From: Nonomuraea spiralis
GTDB taxonomy: Bacteria > Actinomycetota > Actinomycetes > Streptosporangiales > Streptosporangiaceae
NCBI RefSeq assembly: GCF_014648435.1
Contig: NZ_BMRC01000004.1
Span: 186,001-250,000 of the forward strand
Length of the DNA stretch: 64,000 nucleotides
Direction: 5' to 3'
Shown: one piece after another, positions 44,273 through 53,266 of the stretch
Numbering within the stretch: position 1 is the first letter of the stretch
Layout of the letters: each line of letters starts with the position of its first letter
Program-made: the position numbers and the translations under genes
The notes under the pieces: generated by a model
Database searches by the model: none
What the model was told of the DNA's origin: nothing
Seen by the model: the letters and a program-made list of their open reading frames with translations, nothing else

Positions 44273-44650
44273 ATGTCCAAGTTGTTCAGCGGGACGAAGG
44301 CGTTCAGCGGGTTCTCCGTCAACGACCTGGCCGCCGCGAAGGCGTTCTACGGCGACACCCTGGGCCTGGAGGTGTCGGAGTCGCACGGCCTGCTGACCCT
44401 GCACATCGCCGGCGGCACCAACATCCTGATCTACCCCAAACCCGACCACGTCCCCGCCACCTTCACCATCCTCAACTTCCCGGTCGAGAACATCGACAAG
44501 GCCGTGGACGAGCTGACGGCCCGCGGCGTGCGCTTCCAGCGGTACGACAACCTGAAGACCGACGAGAAGGGCATCTTCCGCGGCGGCGGCCCACTGATCG
44601 CCTGGTTCACCGACCCGGCGGGAAACGTCCTGTCAGTCCTCCAAGACTGA
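44273..44650 (+). CDS. VOC superfamily protein (tandem with the previous)
   Basis: A 125-residue VOC protein: [71 protein letters not shown] and [12 protein letters not shown]. It is a paralog of the gene just upstream and lies in the same unit. Substrate unknown. Confidence 0.82.
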   Translation: MSKLFSGTKAFSGFSVNDLAAAKAFYGDTLGLEVSESHGLLTLHIAGGTNILIYPKPDHVPATFTILNFPVENIDKAVDELTARGVRFQRYDNLKTDEKGIFRGGGPLIAWFTDPAGNVLSVLQD

Positions 44651-44821
44651 CCCCGCGCGCCCTGCGGCCCATCCGCAGGGCCACCCCCCAGGCCGCCAGC
44701 CCTCCGCCTCCCTGCTCCGCTGGGCCGTCAGCATGGTCACGACCCACCACCAACCTCAGGCATGATCACCTCACCCGAGGCCGACGGCGGCCCATGCCCA
44801 CGAGAAAGAGATCCCACGAGA

Positions 44822-45418
44822 GTGAGCGACACCCCTCACGCACCGGTGGAGCAGTTCTCCGACGAGGCCCGAAAGCGGCTGCGCGAAGAAGCCGAGGCAT
44901 TCGCGGACGCAGTGCTGCGGCACGCCGAAACCCTGTGCGAGTTCGAAGGCCGACAACGTGAGAAACCGGCGATCTTCGAACTGAACGACCTGCTCTCGGC
45001 AGCGGCTCACCGTCTCCGCGAAGCCCAGCACGACCTCACCGGGACGTACCCATCGTTCGAACCCTCCACCGACGACGGTGACGACGACGTCCACCCCGCG
45101 CACCCCGAGTACCCGGAGTTCACCGATCGGATCGCCGTACTCATGCGCCACGACTTCGCCATCACGGACCGAGAGGCCCTGATGGCTGCCGGCCGAGCGG
45201 CGTATCTGCGAATAATGCCGGACGCCGTCGAAGACGACGCCGAGTTCGACGTACGGACCGTGGACAGTGCTGTCTACCAGCTCATGCATGTCTCAGCAGA
45301 AGACACGATCCTCGACCACGTCCCGGGCCTGAGGCCGACCGCGAGCGTCACGCGGACCGTGGAAGTCGATGGCCCCCTCGATTTCCAAGCCCCCTTCGCC
45401 ATCGCCACCGACGATTAG
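44822..45418 (+). CDS. Hypothetical acidic protein
   Basis: A 198-residue acidic protein without recognisable family: EQFSDEARKRLREEAEAFADAVLRHAETLCEFEGR (helical N-terminus), an Asp-rich central segment (STDDGDDDVHP), and a C-terminal ALMAAGRAAYLRIMPDAVEDDAEF region. The reading frame is long and codon use is normal for this DNA, supporting a real gene. The start at GTG 44822 (SDTPHAP) is a guess; the frame opens at 44762. It is the last clean gene before the decayed accessory region. Confidence 0.5.
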   Translation: MSDTPHAPVEQFSDEARKRLREEAEAFADAVLRHAETLCEFEGRQREKPAIFELNDLLSAAAHRLREAQHDLTGTYPSFEPSTDDGDDDVHPAHPEYPEFTDRIAVLMRHDFAITDREALMAAGRAAYLRIMPDAVEDDAEFDVRTVDSAVYQLMHVSAEDTILDHVPGLRPTASVTRTVEVDGPLDFQAPFAIATDD

Positions 45419-45568
45419 TCGGCGCAACCACGCGTCAGCTCAAGGTCCGCGGGTGCTCCGAACGAAGCCGGCCATGGATCAGATAAACAAGTTCCTTGCA
45501 TTTCATGAGCGTTCCAGGTGCTCAAAGGTCACTGCGCGTGCGGACTCCGTTGCCCCGCGACGGTGGGC

Positions 45569-46066
45569 TCATTCAGCCTCCACCACGAGCTTCCTGGAAG
45601 GGGCGGTGATGTGCACAGGCGTTCCCCAGCCTTTGTAGAGGACGTTGATCCTCACAGCGTCAGCTTTCTGATCCGGGCCATGGGGCTCGTAGACAGTCTC
45701 GGCCTGGAAGCGCCTGGGCAGGTTGTCCGGGCCGAGCCAGAGCTTCCACGTGATGCGGCCTCCTGACCAGTCCCCCATTCGTTCTCCGTAATAGATCCCG
45801 GCCTGGCAGAGCCGAGGAGGCCGACCTCAACCGAGCCGTCATGGCGAACAGTGAGGACGCCGTCGTATCTGTCCTTCGTGGGCACCTTCTCGGCGTTGCC
45901 GGAGATCAGTTGCAAGAACTTCGGATTGAGGGCGTCCACCAGGTTCTGTGTCCAGAGGAAGGCTCCCTTGTTCCGCCAGTGGTTCCACTTCTTCCCGCCG
46001 GACCTGGTTGTAGTAGATCGCGACATCCTCCGGCGCGTGCAGACGCATGTCCGCACCGTCCACCAC
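45569..46066 (-). pseudogene. Decayed lipoprotein-like gene (LppX/LprG-like), two frameshifts
   Basis: Three fragments in successive frames join into one protein: first GADMRLHAPEDVAIYYNQVRRE (46066-~46000), then KWNHWRNKGAFLWTQNLVDALNPKFLQ with VPTKDRYDGVLTV (~46000-45805), then GIYYGERMGDWSGGRITWKLWLGPDNLPRRFQAE ending GTPVHITAPSRK (to 45569). The DNLPRRF and GTPVHITAP features resemble LppX/LprG-type lipoproteins. Frame changes occur near 45995 and 45805. The signal peptide end is missing, with unrelated-looking sequence upstream (to ~46380, where I see nothing else). It is an old, broken gene. Confidence 0.6.
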
Positions 46067-46381
46067 TCCTGGTGCTCTGCGGCCCTTTCACCGCACTCCA
46101 AGAGCGCGAGCGAGCACGACCCTCAAGGGGCTCCCGCTCTTGGACGCTCAATGCCCGCACCACGGCGACCGTCCCATCCCACGGTGGCGGCAGAACTTCT
46201 GTTTTCGCAGCTGGACCGCGCCTCACGTGTCCCACACTGTCCCACGGACCATGCGTGCGACCTCGCCGCCATGGTCCGATGAGCCCTGTCACCACGTACC
46301 GATCACCACGTACGAGTGACGCAACAAACAAAGCCACCGAGTTTCCCCGGCCAACCCGATGAGAAAAGGCAGTGACAGGGC

Positions 46382-46957
46382 ATGAACCAGCACGTCAGCG
46401 AGAACCACCTCCCCGTTGAGGACGTCGAGCAGCAGCCCAAGGGACGCGGAATGCGGTTCACGCTCAACGGCGCACTTTGGTCACTTCAAGCGTTGTGGGG
46501 CTTCTTCTTCGCCGGAAGCGGTTTCGGCAAGGTGCTGCTGTACGACGACGCCCTGTATGCGACGGCACCCCAGGCCGTGGCTTGGTACGCGGCAGTGCCA
46601 CAGTCCCTGATCGTCCTCATCGGGATCCTTGAGGTGCTTGGCGGCATCGGCCTGATCCTTCCGGCGATGACGGGAGTCAGGCCGAACCTGGCGCCACTCG
46701 CCGCCGCCGGCCTGACGCTGACGATGATCCTCGCGGCCGGTTTTCACATCATGCGCGGCGAATACGAATTGGTGCCGGCGAATCTCCTGCTGGGAGGCGT
46801 CGCGGCGTTCATCGCGGTCGGACGATGGAAGCTGAGGCCCATCGCACCCTCGATCATCACCACCTCACGCGTACTCAAGTCGTTCGCGGTCGTGGTCGCA
46901 CTGGCCCTGCTGGCATTCGCTCCGACCTGGTTCACGATGACCAACGCCCAGTTCTGA
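46382..46957 (+). CDS. DoxX-like membrane protein
   Basis: A 191-residue protein with four membrane helices: ALWSLQALWGFFFAGSGFGKVL, AAVPQSLIVLIGILEVLGGIGLILPAM, LAPLAAAGLTLTMILAAGFHIMRGE and VPANLLLGGVAAFIAVGRW, the DoxX pattern, plus a C-terminal hydrophobic tail (VVVALALLAFAPTWFTM). The N-terminus is a 25-residue soluble leader. Function unknown beyond the family. It lies in the accessory region. Confidence 0.75.
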   Translation: MNQHVSENHLPVEDVEQQPKGRGMRFTLNGALWSLQALWGFFFAGSGFGKVLLYDDALYATAPQAVAWYAAVPQSLIVLIGILEVLGGIGLILPAMTGVRPNLAPLAAAGLTLTMILAAGFHIMRGEYELVPANLLLGGVAAFIAVGRWKLRPIAPSIITTSRVLKSFAVVVALALLAFAPTWFTMTNAQF

Positions 46958-47720
46958 GCACCTTCGCAGGTAGGTCAAGGGCGTCGAGCACAGATCGCCG
47001 CACCTCACGGCCGCGCTGTCAGCTTGGGACTCGGCCACCGGTCCTGCCTCTCCGAGCCAGGGAACCCGGGGAGGCAGGTCAGGGCGCAGACCGACCGCGG
47101 GTCCCTGTGAGACACCGCCAATCCCCGCCCGTTCCGGCACGCATCCGGCGCGGAAACCGCCCGGTGTCCAATCACACGCGGACAACCCGGTGACGTACTC
47201 CGACAAATCCACGGCCCTCGGCCGAGCCGCAAGCCGGCCACGCCTGAAGGACTGCACCGGCCACGTGGACAAGTGCCCCAAACAAACGGGCAGCGGCCTG
47301 GTCCTCGCTCAACGGCCGCCCGAACCCCCACGCCCACCTCAAGGCACACCGCGAGACCCAAGACACCGAGCACGAAGAGGCGAAGGACCGCCGGAAAGAT
47401 CACACCACGCACGTCGCGCCCCTCCAGATGAAGGACGCCGGCGACCGCATGGACTCCGCCCTCTGGACTGACGGGCCAACCGCAACCCGAACTGCAACCG
47501 CTCCTGACCCGTGCGGACGCGCGCACTGCTCCAAGACACCCCGGTACCTGACCGCGCATCCAGCCAGTAGACCGGGGACCGATGACTTCCGGGCGGCAGT
47601 GTCGTCTAAAGCATCAGCGACAGGCCACAGACGCCGCGGCCAAACGAGCGCTGCGGCCCGGGACACGTCCCCCTGGCCAAGCACGGTCCCCAGACGACCC
47701 GAACCCACGGAGTTCTGATC
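46958..47720 (+). other. Gap with integrase C-terminal remnant, no intact gene
   Basis: No convincing open gene. Around 47413-47460 a frame reads PLQMKDAGDRMDSALW, the usual end of a tyrosine recombinase (compare the copy at 51020-51070). Upstream sequence (46990-47400) codes nothing I can identify. Base content changes and the lack of real genes mark old mobile DNA. Confidence 0.5.
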
Positions 47721-48284
47721 ATGCGGAAGCTGATAGCGACAGTGTTCAACTACTCCCTCGACGGCCTTCTCGCCGACGAGGGCACCGAGTTTTGGAAGTT
47801 CTGCTTCGACCTGCCCGAAAACCGTCAGCCCGACGCCCCGGCGCACCTCGACTTTCTCCAGAGCGCGTACGCGCACATCATGGGCCGCACCGCCTACGAG
47901 GGCATCGCCGTGGGCATGACAACGTCCACCGACCACCCGTTCGCCGACATCCTGAACGCAGGGCGCAAGGTCGTCTTCTCCCGCACCCTGAAGACGGCTG
48001 ACTGGGCCAACACCACCATCGCCGCTGGTGACACGGCAGAAGAGATCGACAAGCTCAGGCTGGGCGGCGACGGTCACATCGTGGTCTGGGGCGGCGTCAG
48101 CCTCTGGCGGTCGCTCATGCGGCTCGACCTGATCGACGAGCTCCAGCTGAGCATGTTCCCCTACGTCGCGGGTGAGGGCACCCGGCTGTTCGACGGCGTC
48201 CCCAAGTCTTACCAGCTCGACCTGGTCTCCAGCACCGCGTCCAGCAACGGGATCATGTATCTGCAGTACCGGCGACACCGCTGA
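47721..48284 (+). CDS. DHFR/RibD C-terminal-like reductase
   Basis: A 187-residue dihydrofolate-reductase-fold protein (RibD_C type): RKLIATVFNYSLDGLLADEGTEFWKF, HIMGRTAYEGIA, GRKVVFSRTLKTADWANT, IVVWGGVSLWRSLMRLDLIDELQLSMFPYVAGEGTRLFDG. It would be an NADPH-dependent reductase of unknown substrate. Start: ATG 47721. It is complete although sited between mobile-element relics. Confidence 0.82.
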   Translation: MRKLIATVFNYSLDGLLADEGTEFWKFCFDLPENRQPDAPAHLDFLQSAYAHIMGRTAYEGIAVGMTTSTDHPFADILNAGRKVVFSRTLKTADWANTTIAAGDTAEEIDKLRLGGDGHIVVWGGVSLWRSLMRLDLIDELQLSMFPYVAGEGTRLFDGVPKSYQLDLVSSTASSNGIMYLQYRRHR

Positions 48285-48733
48285 CCCAGCGACCGGACAT
48301 GCACAACGAGCGGCAGTCACGCGAGCACCGCCACCTGTCCGAGGAGTCCACGACCCAACTCAAACCAGCCAGCGACACCGGCGGCATCGCCACGATCGAC
48401 AACGGCAGGTAGACACCGAGGCTCAACCTCAAAGCCCATTACTCCTCGGGGCATTGCCCGCTTTTCCGGTGAGCCAGGGTTCGTGCCTCACCCTGGCTCA
48501 CCGATCGCCCCAAGCACGTACGGCGTCCAGCCATGCAGTGGCGATCGTAGGGCTGCATCTGTGCAGCGGCGCGGCAACCCCGGTCGGAGCGTTCGGTTGG
48601 TACGGCGGGGGCGGCGTGCGGTGCCGCCGCGTGATACGCGATGCAGGCGAGCGCCTGGCCTCCGCACTCTGGGGAAATCCGTAGCCGTTGCAACTTCGAC
48701 GCCCGGAAAGATCGAAAGGCCCTCCCCCCGAGT
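48285..48733 (+). other. Gap with second integrase C-terminal remnant
   Basis: After the DHFR gene, no clean frame. Near 48627-48684 a frame reads RRVIRDAGERLASALWGNP then stop, again the end of a tyrosine recombinase. Upstream sequence has no detectable integrase body. It directly precedes the first copy of the tRNA-Ser repeat (48734). Confidence 0.55.
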
Positions 48734-48811
48734 TCGGGGAGAGGGCCTTTCACCTGCGGAGGATCGGGGATTTGAACCCCGGATGGTGTTGCCACCAAAC
48801 CGCATTAGCAG
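48734..48811. repeat. Left copy of the 78-bp attachment repeat (tRNA-Ser 3' half)
   Basis: Identical over 78 bases to 51123-51200. It includes a hairpin-like TCGGGGAGAGGGCC with the complementary part upstream (integrase terminator), then the 3' half of tRNA-Ser ending at the anticodon-loop position, so it is a partial, nonfunctional tRNA copy. It marks the left junction of an integrated element. Confidence 0.85.
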
Positions 48812-49784
48812 CTCGGGTCTTGGGTGTCCCTATTGGTTCCACCTGGACCACCTGGCCGCGCTGGTCTCCCTGGGACGGCTATGTACGAGATGGGATTGCA
48901 ACTAGAACTGCAACTAGACCAGCCCCCACCGCCGCCTGATCGCCAAGCGCGGAGTGACGGACATCAATGTAACCATCGCTCCATCGCCGACCTACCGATT
49001 CGACACGCGCGTGCTCGCTGCTCGACTCATGGAGACGGCTTCTCAGACATTCTCGGTGCGTGACGATGGCATGGCCGCCAGGGCCGTCGGCGCTCCTGAC
49101 ATCCATGACCACGCCGTCGCCTGCCGGGCTGAGGACGGTGGGCGTGCCGCAGAAGTCGCACAGCCATTAAAGACTGCCGGCAAGCCAAAGCGGCTCTCCG
49201 ACGAGCCCGAGCTTGTGCGTCGAGGGGAGACGAAGCCGAGCAGTGGGATACCGTCTCCCCAGGCCGACGCCGAGTCCGGCGCGGAAACCCCAGAGCCATG
49301 AAATCTCGGCAGCGAGATCGCTACAGGTCGTTTGCGCTGCTCGCAGGGGTCGTTAACGGCCGCTCAAGGTCGCCCGAATATGGCGCGGTTGCTGCTGCGG
49401 TTGCCGCCCTCCGGCCCCACCGCCGCGCGAGGGGCCAGACTCTCGAAATAATGACATATCTGCGCAAATCGGAATCTTCGAGAGCTACGCGTCAGGATAA
49501 TATCCATTATAATGGCGGATATTTGGACATCAAGGACGCTCTTTCCTTTTGCTCCTTGCTGACTATTTGCCCGCTCATAAATGTGCGTGCGTCTATCATT
49601 CTTGACACTGGGGTATATCCCTCATCGCGCTATTGCAGCGGTGTGGATGGATGCAAAAAAGAACAACTCCGGCATCCGCGCTACCGCAACACCATTCACG
49701 AGCTCGATCTGACACAGGCCAACGAGCCTCGGTAAATTGCCTGACGTTCTCGCTGGGAATGCTCACCACGGAAAGGAATGCCCC
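48812..49784. other. Gap of ~970 bases, accessory left part of the element
   Basis: No convincing gene. The open frame 49298-49735 has no recognisable family, and its AT-rich middle (49440-49640) argues against coding. That stretch holds TCTCGAA/TTCGAGA arms (49441-49447 and 49477-49483) and a near-perfect palindrome at 49499-49523, promoter- or operator-like. Nothing else is seen. Confidence 0.5.
49499..49523. promoter_or_regulatory. Near-perfect palindrome around CCATTATAATGG
   Basis: CCATTATAATGG (49504-49515) is a perfect 12-bp palindrome, extended to AATATCC/GGATATT arms (49499-49505 and 49517-49523) with one extra base. TATAAT inside resembles a -10 box. It is a possible operator/promoter for the RTX gene 260 bases downstream. 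Confidence 0.4.
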
Positions 49785-50762
49785 ATGCCATTCATCATGC
49801 GCAACACACTCCCCAAGCTGGCCGCACGTACACTCGCCGCCGCCGCCGTCCTCACCGCAGCAGTCATGACGCCCGCGGTCGCGGCATCCTCTGCCCCCAA
49901 CCCGGCCGAGGCATACATCTCGAGCGTCAGTGCGAACGGAAACGGGTGCCCACCCGGGACATGGGAGGCGGCGATCAGCCCCGACGGGAAGTCGTTCACC
50001 GTTACATTCAGCTCATACGAGACGATCATCGAACCTGGTGGTGATGCTTCGGATAAGGAATGCACGCTCTCGCTGAACGTGCATACGCCGCCGGGGAGCT
50101 CGCTTTCCACCGCCAAGTTCTCCTACCAGGGCTACGCGCTCATGGACCAAGCAGGGATGAGCGCGACGCAGAGCGCAAGCTACGACTTCCTCGGTGCTCC
50201 CGTCCCGGCTCAGTCGGTTCGCTCGCAGATCTTGGGGCCACACGACGACTCGTACCTCTTCTCCGACCGGATCCTGCTTCACGACGACGTGGCGTCGGCG
50301 CAGGGCGCAACCCGCGCGCTGAACGTGGAAACGGGCCTGGTCCTCGCCAACAACCCCGCAGAGACCGGCAGCGGCTTCTTCAACACCAGCAGTGTCGACG
50401 GGACGCTCCAAAACGGACCGGGCTGCACCATCGACCGGCGCACCGCCACCTCGGGGCAGACCATCGTCGGCACCTCGGGCGCCGATGTCATCTGCGGGTC
50501 ACCGTTCGCCGACCGTATAGCCGCGCTGGGCGGCGACGACGTCATCCTCTCCTTCGCGGGCAACGACCGGATCTCCGCCGGCGCCGGCAACGACACCGTC
50601 TTCGGCGGCAACGGCGACGACGACATCAGCGGCGACGACGGCAACGACACCCTCGACGGCGAAGCCGGCAACGACCGGATCCTGGGCGGGCCGGGCACCG
50701 ACACCGCTAACGGCGGACCGGGCACCGATTCCTGCGTAGCCGAGACGACCACCTCCTGCTGA
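49785..50762 (+). CDS. Secreted DUF4360/RTX repeat protein
   Basis: A 325-residue exported protein. The signal peptide (MPFIMRNTLPKLAARTLAAAAVLTAAVMTPAVAASS) ends near residue 35 (AVA-A). Residues ~35-200 are a DUF4360-like beta domain (NGNGCPPGTWEAAISPDGKSFTVTFSSYE, two Cys, SLSTAKFSYQGYALMDQ). The last ~90 residues are RTX/hemolysin-type repeats GGNGDDDISGDDGNDTLDGEAGNDRILGG, Ca-binding nonapeptides folded into a beta-roll, then two Cys at the end. ATG 49785 has a GGAAAGGA site. It is the sole intact gene between the two repeats and is presumably cargo. Confidence 0.72.
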   Translation: MPFIMRNTLPKLAARTLAAAAVLTAAVMTPAVAASSAPNPAEAYISSVSANGNGCPPGTWEAAISPDGKSFTVTFSSYETIIEPGGDASDKECTLSLNVHTPPGSSLSTAKFSYQGYALMDQAGMSATQSASYDFLGAPVPAQSVRSQILGPHDDSYLFSDRILLHDDVASAQGATRALNVETGLVLANNPAETGSGFFNTSSVDGTLQNGPGCTIDRRTATSGQTIVGTSGADVICGSPFADRIAALGGDDVILSFAGNDRISAGAGNDTVFGGNGDDDISGDDGNDTLDGEAGNDRILGGPGTDTANGGPGTDSCVAETTTSC

Positions 50763-50818
50763 GTCAGGTCGACGCTCCGGTGATGTGGCTTTGGGACGAA
50801 GGTCAGCTTCGGTGAGCA

Positions 50819-51073
50819 GTGGCGACCCAGAGTCCAACTGAGGACTGGAAGATCTGGAAGTCCATCCTTCAGCAGGCCGGCGTCCGGGACGTCCGAGTCC
50901 ATGACGCCCGCCGCACCGCCGCGACACTCCTCATCGAGCAAGGTGTGAACATCCGCGTCGTTCAACAGGTCCTCGGCCACACCCGCGTGACGACCACTGA
51001 GCGGTACACCCACGTATCCACACCGCTGATGCGTGATGCCGGGGAACGACCCGCTTCGGCTCTCTGGGGATAG
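50819..51073 (+). pseudogene. Tyrosine recombinase (integrase), C-terminal fragment
   Basis: The last ~84 residues of a phage-type integrase, with catalytic His/Arg in VHDARRTAATLLIEQGVNIRVVQQVLGH, the His of LGHT, the nucleophile Tyr in TTERYTHVS, and the usual tail LMRDAGERPASALWG. The N-terminal two-thirds are absent and the frame just begins at 50819, so it is a remnant. It ends next to the integrase terminator and the tRNA-Ser 3' end, the expected integrase position at a tRNA attachment site. Confidence 0.8.
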
Positions 51074-51122
51074 CCGTTGCAACTATGACGCCCCGGAAGA
51101 TCGAAAGGCCCTCCCCCCGCAC

Positions 51123-51200
51123 TCGGGGAGAGGGCCTTTCACCTGCGGAGGATCGGGGATTTGAACCCCGGATGGTGTTGCCACCAAACCGCATTAGCAG
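51123..51200. repeat. Right copy of the 78-bp attachment repeat
   Basis: Identical to 48734-48811. It covers the integrase terminator hairpin and the 3' half of the tRNA-Ser gene, ending in the anticodon loop at 51200, the known crossover position for many tRNA integrases. With the left copy it bounds a ~2.4 kb inserted segment. Confidence 0.85.
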
Positions 51201-51234
51201 TGCGGCGCCATAGACCTGACTAGGCGAATCCTCC
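51146..51234 (-). tRNA. tRNA-Ser (GCU)
   Basis: An 89-base tRNA. The acceptor stem GGAGGAT/ATCCTCC closes 5'/3' with discriminator G; the anticodon stem CCGCA/TGCGG flanks a CTGCTAA loop whose positions 34-36 are GCU (51196-51198). The long variable arm (TTTGGTGGCAACACCA) is of the class II type for Ser, and the T-arm has GGTTCAAATCC. No CCA is encoded. It reads serine AGU/AGC codons. It is the integration target of the element to its left. Confidence 0.93.
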
Positions 51235-51398
51235 TGGAAGCCATTGCGGCTCAGCACAGCGTACCGGCCTTCTGGCGAGGCAGCAAAGCGGTTCCGCGCC
51301 GCGCCTTCACCAAGAGTTATCAACAGCCTGTGGGTAACCGGCTGTGGATGAAGCCCGCCCCATGCTAGGACGGGCTTCCGGGCTGTGGAAAACCGGCC

Positions 51399-51959
51399 TC
51401 AGGCGGGGTTCGCCTCGCCCTCGATCTCAATCTTGACCTTCTTGCCCACGAGCACACCGCCGGCCTCCAGGGTCTGGTTCCAGGTCAGGCCGAACTCCTC
51501 GCGGTCGAACTCGGTGTTGATGGAGAAGCCCCATACCGCGGCGCCCCACGGGTTGGTGCCGGCGCCGCCGTACTCGACGGTGAGCTCGACCTGCTTGGTG
51601 ACCTCGCGGATCGTCAGGTCGCCGACGACGGTGAACTCGTCGCCCGAGTGGCCGACCACGCGGGTGCTGCGGAAGGTGATCTCGGGGTACTTGTCCACGG
51701 CGAGGAAGTCGTCGCTGCGCAGGTGGCCGTCGCGGTCGCCCACGCCGGTGTCGATGCTGGCGGTCTGGATCGTCAGCTCGGCCGTGGACTCCAGCGGGTT
51801 CTCCGCGATCGTCACGGAGCCGCTGAAGGCGCCGAAGCTGCCGCGGACCTTGCTCACCATCATGTGCTTGACCACGAACCCGATGCGGGTGTGGGCCACG
51901 TCGAGGTTGTACGTGCCGGCGGCGGGGATGGTCAGGGACTCCCACGTGCGAGTGCTCAT
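51399..51959 (-). CDS. YceI family protein
   Basis: A 186-residue YceI beta-barrel domain (lipocalin-like), which can bind polyisoprenoids. It shows the pattern AGTYNLDVAHTRIGFVVKHMMVSKVRGSFGAFSG, EITFRSTRVVG and GDLTIREVTKQVELTVEYGGAG. No signal peptide is visible, so it is cytosolic. ATG 51959 is the start; the frame continues to 52031. It is divergent from a MarR gene whose product may control it. Confidence 0.9.
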   Translation of the reverse strand: MSTRTWESLTIPAAGTYNLDVAHTRIGFVVKHMMVSKVRGSFGAFSGSVTIAENPLESTAELTIQTASIDTGVGDRDGHLRSDDFLAVDKYPEITFRSTRVVGHSGDEFTVVGDLTIREVTKQVELTVEYGGAGTNPWGAAVWGFSINTEFDREEFGLTWNQTLEAGGVLVGKKVKIEIEGEANPA

Positions 51960-52053
51960 CGGGTTCTCCTTGGGAACGTTGCTGTGCGGATGTCTGCGGC
52001 AACAAATGTCTACACGAGGAATATTCCGCAAGTCAACTAACGTCGGTTAAGCT

Positions 52054-52545
52054 ATGGACGTGAAGCACATCGATGACCCCAGGCTGACGGCGATGGGCCT
52101 GCTCGCCGAGGTTCACGCAGGTCTGACGGCCCGGATGCAACCCGTGTTCAGCACGGCGGGGTTGTCGGGCATCGACTTCGAGACGGTGATCCGCCTGGCC
52201 AGATCGCCGCGGCAGGCGTTGCGGATGACCGACCTGGCCGCGCAGACCGGCCTGTCCACGAGCGGGGTGACCAGGGTCGTCGACCGGCTCGAACGGGAGG
52301 GCCTGGTGACCAGGCAGGCGTGTGCCACCGACCGCCGGGCCTCCTACGCCGCGCTCACCGACGAGGGACGCGAGCGGCTGGCGAGCGTCCTGCCCCAGCA
52401 CCTCCAGGACATCGAGGACAGCTTCACCGGGCTCCTCAGCGAAGACGAGCTCGCCGCGTTCCTGCGCGCGCTCCGCAAGATCAGAGAGGTCGTACGCCCC
52501 TGCGCGACGGCCGGCGCCGAGGAGACCACCCCCGCCCTCCACTGA
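52054..52545 (+). CDS. MarR family transcriptional regulator
   Basis: A 163-residue MarR protein: helical N-terminus, HTH DLAAQTGLSTSGVTRVVDRLEREGLVTRQACATDRRASYAALTDEGRERL and a dimer helix at the end. The start is ATG 52054 in a divergent region with an imperfect inverted repeat (AACTAACGTCGGTTA, 52036-52050). It likely controls the divergent yceI gene. The end is 3 bases from the stop of the convergent sigma factor gene. Confidence 0.88.
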   Translation: MDVKHIDDPRLTAMGLLAEVHAGLTARMQPVFSTAGLSGIDFETVIRLARSPRQALRMTDLAAQTGLSTSGVTRVVDRLEREGLVTRQACATDRRASYAALTDEGRERLASVLPQHLQDIEDSFTGLLSEDELAAFLRALRKIREVVRPCATAGAEETTPALH

Positions 52546-52547
52546 GG

Positions 52548-53051
52548 CTACGAGGAGATCCCCAGGGCCCCCCTGAGCTTGGCCATCGCGCGCGACACCG
52601 TGCTTTTGACCGTGCCGACGCTGATCCCGAGCGTCCTGGCGATCTCCGGCTCGGTCATGTCCTCGTAGTAACGCAGCACGATCGCGGCCCGCATGCGCTC
52701 CGGCAGCTCCTCCAGCGCCTTATCCAGCAGCTCGTGCACCTCGCCGCACACCGTCGTGTCCGTGGTGTCCGCCGTGGCCACCTCGGGCAGCTCGTCCGAC
52801 GGATACTCCTCCAGCTTGCGCCGCCGCCACTGCGAGATGTTGATGTTGACCATGGCCCGGCGGACGTACCCGTCCAGCGCACCCCGGTCCTCGATCTTCC
52901 CCCACGCCAGGTACGTCTTGGCCAGCGCGCTCTGCAACAGGTCCTCCGCGTCGAGCGGATGCCCGGTGAGCTGACGGGCGGCGCGCAGCAGCGCGGGACC
53001 GCGAGCCATGACGTACTCGCGGAACTCCTCTTCCCACCCGGTGGTCTGCAT
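52548..53051 (-). CDS. SigE-type ECF sigma factor
   Basis: A 167-residue sigma-70 family protein of the SigE (actinomycete) class. Region 2: REYVMARGPALLRAARQLTGHPLDAEDLLQSALAKTYLAWGKI, YVRRAMVNINISQWRRRK; region 4: ELPERMRAAIVLRYYEDMTEPEIARTLGISVGTVKSTVSRAMAKLRGAL. It is a non-secreted stress-type sigma. ATG 53051 is preferred over an upstream frame start at 53123. It is divergent from the gene at 53267. No anti-sigma gene is adjacent. Confidence 0.87.
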   Translation of the reverse strand: MQTTGWEEEFREYVMARGPALLRAARQLTGHPLDAEDLLQSALAKTYLAWGKIEDRGALDGYVRRAMVNINISQWRRRKLEEYPSDELPEVATADTTDTTVCGEVHELLDKALEELPERMRAAIVLRYYEDMTEPEIARTLGISVGTVKSTVSRAMAKLRGALGISS

Positions 53052-53266
53052 CGTGGCCAGAATCGCAGCCTGATGCCCTTTTGTGCCCGAACCACAATCC
53101 AGGTTTCGGTCCGACGAAGACAAAGGTCAGTCAAGGTCGGTGGCGGAATGTTCGAAGGCGGATGTCAACTACCTTCCCCGGGGATGCGTATTTTGCTCTC
53201 ATCTGTTCGCCGCGGCACGACGCGCTCCGGAGTCATGTGAACCTAGTACCTGACGAGGGAGGGCGG

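Noticed and set aside
47005..47559. Long minus-strand open frame over the integrase remnant
   Set aside because: Its product is a Gly/Arg/Val-rich pattern typical of antisense reading of high-GC DNA; no domain is seen.
49298..49735. Open frame of 145 codons in the accessory region
   Set aside because: Composition switches from high GC to AT-rich inside the frame, no family is recognised, and the AT-rich part holds promoter-like palindromes.
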